Assembly (NCBI GenBank): GCA_902464345.1
Contig: CABQJA010000073.1
Coordinates: 1-9,940 of the forward strand
DNA from: an uncultured Clostridium sp.
GTDB lineage: Bacteria > Bacillota > Clostridia > Lachnospirales > Lachnospiraceae
Length of the DNA stretch: 9,940 nt
Direction of reading: 5' to 3'
Translations under genes and position numbers: made by a program
Part shown: positions 6,980 to 9,940 of the stretch, one piece after another
Numbering within the stretch: position 1 is the stretch's first letter
How the letters are laid out: each line of letters begins with the position of its first letter
The notes under the pieces: model-generated
What the model was told of the DNA's origin: nothing
What the model saw: only the letters and a program-made list of their open reading frames with translations
Databases searched by the model: none

Positions 6980-9913
6980 ATGGATGATATCATGTTTGAA
7001 AATAAAATATCGGATTTAGATGTTACGCTGGGTGAGCCTGAGCCGGATGAGTATTATCAGGACTATATGCGTGAACGGCAGCTTGCGGAAGCCGAGTTTA
7101 TGGATGGAGAGCTTATGCAGGATAAACGTCTGTTTGAAATTATGGGCAATGCGCGTTCCGGCATGTGGAATCTATCTTCGGAGAAGCTGCGACGGGTAGT
7201 GCGGTCGAGCGGATATAGGAGTCTTCCGAAGGAAATAAAGTCTTTGCTAGGGTTATTGGAAGCATATGAAGCGATACTACAGGAATCGAAACGGAAAAAT
7301 CCGGATCCGGTAATGCTGACAAATGTTCTGTTTGGAATTCAGGCCGCTTGTCAGGACGCGGCTATGATAAGCCGCAATGATGATATGGATAATCTCATTC
7401 AGGGAATCGTATCAGATTCCGGAAGATTGCTGTCAGGGGTATATGATATGAAGCAGGACAGTGCCTATATACCAACGGCGGAAGCAAAGAATTTAAAAGG
7501 CGGACATGCGGATAAGCAGACACAGCTTGAATTCAATAAGGCCAATATGGTAGAGGATGAATCAAGCCAGACATATGAAGTTTCGGATGACGGATTCAGT
7601 CAGTATAAGATCATGAGCTATGCAACAGCAGCAACTATGGCGAGGCAGAATGAGTATAATCCTATCACTAAGAGTGAAACAAGTAAAAAAGGGCACATAT
7701 ACGCGAGTCAGAAGGATGGTCAGGCAATCGGTTATGTGAATACACCGAATGCGTCCAGTATTAATGCGTATCTTCGGGGAGAAACACCGGAGCAGATTGA
7801 AGGAAATATTCAAAGATTTAATCCGGGTTTTCGATTAAAAGATAATTGGGAAAGCGGAATAAAAGAAACCATTCAGAGCATGGATAAAGCAGCTGAGCAG
7901 AATCAGCTCGATGACAATTATAAATTCTATCGGATGCTTCGGGCAGAATATGTATCTTCAGCTTTAGGACTGGGAGATTATATTGTCAATGGAACAGAGA
8001 TACGTCCGGATGTCGTCCTCGCAATCCAGAAAAAGGCAGGAACCGTAATAGAAGATAAGAGTTATATGTCGGTTGGATTTAATGCAGATGTCCAATTTGC
8101 GGGCTCTCCGATCATGCTTACGCTGTTATGTGATAAGGGAACGAGGGTATTTGCGACAGAGAATCTGCCGGAGTCTGAATTGATACTGGGACGAAATACA
8201 AGCTACATGATCGTAGGGGCACGCTGGTATGGTAATAAGAGGAAAAATGTACCGGTAAGTGCCAGGAATGGAATGCAGAAGTATTCGGGACTGGAAATAT
8301 TTGCAAAGGTGCTGGGAACCGGAGAAGAACCGGAGGAGCTGGAGCGATATGGTACGATCAGAGATGAGCTGAAAACATCCGGAAAATTGGGCGGAAAAGA
8401 AAACAGCTTGGGATTTCAGCAGTTTCTGGGAACACTGGACAATGTGGAAAATGCCTTAGATGCATCGGTTGACCCGGACAACTATGAGGCGGAATATGCG
8501 AAAATATCAAAGGCATATCAGCAGATAGTTGCAAAGGGGCAGGATTATTTAAGTACACATAAGATGACATTCTCCATGCAGGGAAAAAGCAGAAAAGCAA
8601 AGGTGCAGGAAGCAATTATGCTCTGCACACGTGATTATAATATTCTTCAGACCAGAGGAATGGATATCCTTGCGGGTAATACAAGGAAAACATGGAGAAT
8701 GCTTCTTCATACATATAATGGGAAGGCTATATCGGATAGTGAGATAACAAAGGAAGCGGTCCAGACGACGTTGGAAGAATTGAGTGATGTGATCGCAGGG
8801 GATGACCGGATTATGTCCGCAGAGCAGTTTGAAGCTTATATTAAGCGGGCAAAAGGAACGGATGATATACCGTCAGATATCGACGAGCTGTTGATGTTTA
8901 TGAAAGCATATGAACGGAATACGGCTGCCCATCAGGCAGATGCGACGAGAAATAATGTACTTGGAATTAAGTCTGTACAATTGCTGGGTGAGAAATGCAA
9001 GGAGGTCCGAAAGCACTACAACTCACATGGTAATGTATATAAGGCGATTGTGACATTGGAACAGCAGACTGCGCGCAGAATCCGGCAGCTTGCAGCAATC
9101 GATGATACACAAGTCATTATGGGTCAGATAGATGGGAGTACAACACAGGATACACATGCATGGCATGTAACTGCAGCCGGTGAGTTCAGTGAATATGGAT
9201 ATTTGACGAATCAGGAAGCAAAAGGGATGGCGGAGAAAAACAAATACAATCAGGGGGATTATATCCGACAGCTATACGGAAGATATAAGGGTGAATGGTT
9301 TGACGGAGAAGGACGGGATTATGGGTATATCCGTACAGATAAATCTTTTAAGATTAACCAGCATTTGCGGGAGAACCGCAAACTGAATAAGCCGCAGACA
9401 GAAGAAGAAAGACGTCTGCAGACTACCATTCATAATCTGCAGAATGCGTCTCAGATAAATGAGATTCCACGAAAAATCCGTGTGCATAGAATGTTAAATG
9501 TCCCTTATTTGGAGTATCAGCTGGGAATATCCGGAGAGTTATTGAACGACCTGGACGGAAATCAGCAGGAAATCATGAGGCAGATTAATAAAAAGTCCGG
9601 TACGATCGTCCGGGAGGATGGATTTATGTGTGTGGGTTATAATGTTGATTTTATGTTTTCACAGGCACAGCTCATGCTGACTTTATTATGTGATGCCGGT
9701 ACGAAATGCATGGCAACGCTTAATTATGGAGAGAGTGAACTGATTTTCGGAAGAGGTACGAAGTATATGATCATTGGTGCTATTGCACATGGAAATGAGC
9801 ATATGAATGTTCCTATATCAAATATAGTAAATATGGATGATAATGACGTGCTGCAGAACCCGGAATCCGGTGTTTATGGGGGCCTTGAGATTATCGTGAA
9901 AGTCATTCCGTGA
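6980..9913 (+). CDS. Double ADP-ribosyltransferase protein, probable toxin/effector
   Basis: 977 residues from ATG behind GGAGGA at 6968-6973 (6-base gap). No signal peptide or membrane segment is seen, so export would need a dedicated system. Order: N-terminal helical region (1-200); ART module 1 (about 203-445); helical linker (446-729); ART module 2 (about 730-977). Module 1 has the ART-exoenzyme signatures: SSINAYLRG at 259-267, YRML with R318, a strand ending SYMSVG with S364 (the STS position, here S-V-G), and ESE at 398-400 (the ExE motif, E400 catalytic) followed by LILGRNT. ExE is typical of actin/arginine-targeting ARTs, as opposed to the QxE of C3-type enzymes. Module 2 repeats INQHLREN, HRML (R837) and ESE (918-920) but has C884 at the Ser position. 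Residues 351-427 and 871-947 align without gaps with 41 of 77 identical by hand count. Such enzymes move ADP-ribose from NAD+ onto a host protein. Proximity to an eCIS-type ATPase suggests an injected effector; the target is unknown. A polymorphic toxin or phage toxin is an alternative. No immunity gene is evident. Confidence 0.9.
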   Translation: MDDIMFENKISDLDVTLGEPEPDEYYQDYMRERQLAEAEFMDGELMQDKRLFEIMGNARSGMWNLSSEKLRRVVRSSGYRSLPKEIKSLLGLLEAYEAILQESKRKNPDPVMLTNVLFGIQAACQDAAMISRNDDMDNLIQGIVSDSGRLLSGVYDMKQDSAYIPTAEAKNLKGGHADKQTQLEFNKANMVEDESSQTYEVSDDGFSQYKIMSYATAATMARQNEYNPITKSETSKKGHIYASQKDGQAIGYVNTPNASSINAYLRGETPEQIEGNIQRFNPGFRLKDNWESGIKETIQSMDKAAEQNQLDDNYKFYRMLRAEYVSSALGLGDYIVNGTEIRPDVVLAIQKKAGTVIEDKSYMSVGFNADVQFAGSPIMLTLLCDKGTRVFATENLPESELILGRNTSYMIVGARWYGNKRKNVPVSARNGMQKYSGLEIFAKVLGTGEEPEELERYGTIRDELKTSGKLGGKENSLGFQQFLGTLDNVENALDASVDPDNYEAEYAKISKAYQQIVAKGQDYLSTHKMTFSMQGKSRKAKVQEAIMLCTRDYNILQTRGMDILAGNTRKTWRMLLHTYNGKAISDSEITKEAVQTTLEELSDVIAGDDRIMSAEQFEAYIKRAKGTDDIPSDIDELLMFMKAYERNTAAHQADATRNNVLGIKSVQLLGEKCKEVRKHYNSHGNVYKAIVTLEQQTARRIRQLAAIDDTQVIMGQIDGSTTQDTHAWHVTAAGEFSEYGYLTNQEAKGMAEKNKYNQGDYIRQLYGRYKGEWFDGEGRDYGYIRTDKSFKINQHLRENRKLNKPQTEEERRLQTTIHNLQNASQINEIPRKIRVHRMLNVPYLEYQLGISGELLNDLDGNQQEIMRQINKKSGTIVREDGFMCVGYNVDFMFSQAQLMLTLLCDAGTKCMATLNYGESELIFGRGTKYMIIGAIAHGNEHMNVPISNIVNMDDNDVLQNPESGVYGGLEIIVKVIP
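7586..8314 (+). repeat. ART module 1 of an internal protein duplication
   Basis: This encodes residues about 203-445 of the double-ART protein. It shares order and spacing with the copy at about 9167-9910: R318 to S364 is 46 residues and S364 to E400 is 36, against 47 and 36 in the second copy. The duplication is clear in protein but the DNA has diverged, so it is old rather than recent. This copy carries the full R, S, E-x-E set. Confidence 0.85.
9167..9910 (+). repeat. ART module 2 of the duplication, with Cys at the Ser position
   Basis: This encodes residues about 730-977. The region from KKSGT to VPIS aligns gap-free with module 1 at a constant offset of 520 residues. The ExE pair is kept (E918, E920) and R837 is kept, but the STS serine is Cys884 (TGT at 9629-9631). 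The fold is probably intact and the activity probably reduced or changed; a structural or target-recognition role is possible. Confidence 0.82.
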
Positions 9914-9940
9914 TGGGAAAAAACAAAGTACATAAAAACA
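9913..9940 (+). CDS. Possible start of the next gene, cut by the window edge
   Basis: The stop of the ART gene overlaps an ATG as TGATG (9911-9915). That ATG opens a frame (MGKNKVHKN...) that runs off the window. Such overlaps allow a terminating ribosome to restart. There is no Shine-Dalgarno site ahead of it and only nine codons are visible, so it may equally be noncoding spacer before a start further on. Confidence 0.22.

Noticed and set aside
6980..9913. C3-type Rho-targeting ADP-ribosyltransferase
   Set aside because: Both modules have Glu-Ser-Glu at the key motif, whereas C3-type enzymes have Gln-x-Glu.

Overview
The window reads as chromosomal DNA of a Gram-positive anaerobe of the Clostridia, most likely a Lachnospiraceae-type gut bacterium. 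This rests on moderate GC, strong purine-rich Shine-Dalgarno sites, heavy use of GAA/GGA/CCG/CGG/ATA codons, and a SpoIIE-type phosphatase gene. The genus cannot be fixed from the sequence. All five real genes lie on the + strand with gaps of 18 to 51 bases and no hairpin-plus-T-run terminator between them, so they look like one transcription unit that continues past both window edges. No RNA gene, insertion sequence, CRISPR array or stretch of more than 300 bases without a gene was seen.

Layout: (1) a short leader holding the end of an upstream gene whose frame cannot be decided; (2) 102-1697, a membrane-anchored sensor with HAMP and a SpoIIE/PP2C phosphatase domain; (3) 1749-3686, a 645-residue soluble protein of no family I recognise; (4) 3731-4576, a GNAT-type acetyltransferase-like protein; (5) 4595-6949, a two-module AAA+ ATPase whose N-terminal half matches the layout of the Afp15/Pvc15-type ATPase of extracellular contractile injection systems (eCIS); (6) 6980-9913, a 977-residue protein with two ADP-ribosyltransferase (ART) modules of the exoenzyme/actin-ART type. 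The first has the complete R...S...ExE set and the second has Cys in place of the Ser.

Interpretation (inference): this looks like part of an eCIS locus in a Gram-positive gut bacterium. The ATPase would be the locus-specific AAA+ component, the double-ART protein the best candidate payload, and the 645-residue protein a second candidate payload or accessory factor. The SpoIIE phosphatase would link expression or assembly to an extracellular signal through a partner-switching cascade. No sheath, tube, baseplate or spike gene lies inside the window, so the link to an injection system rests on the ATPase family and on the gene neighbourhood and has to be tested with the flanking sequence.
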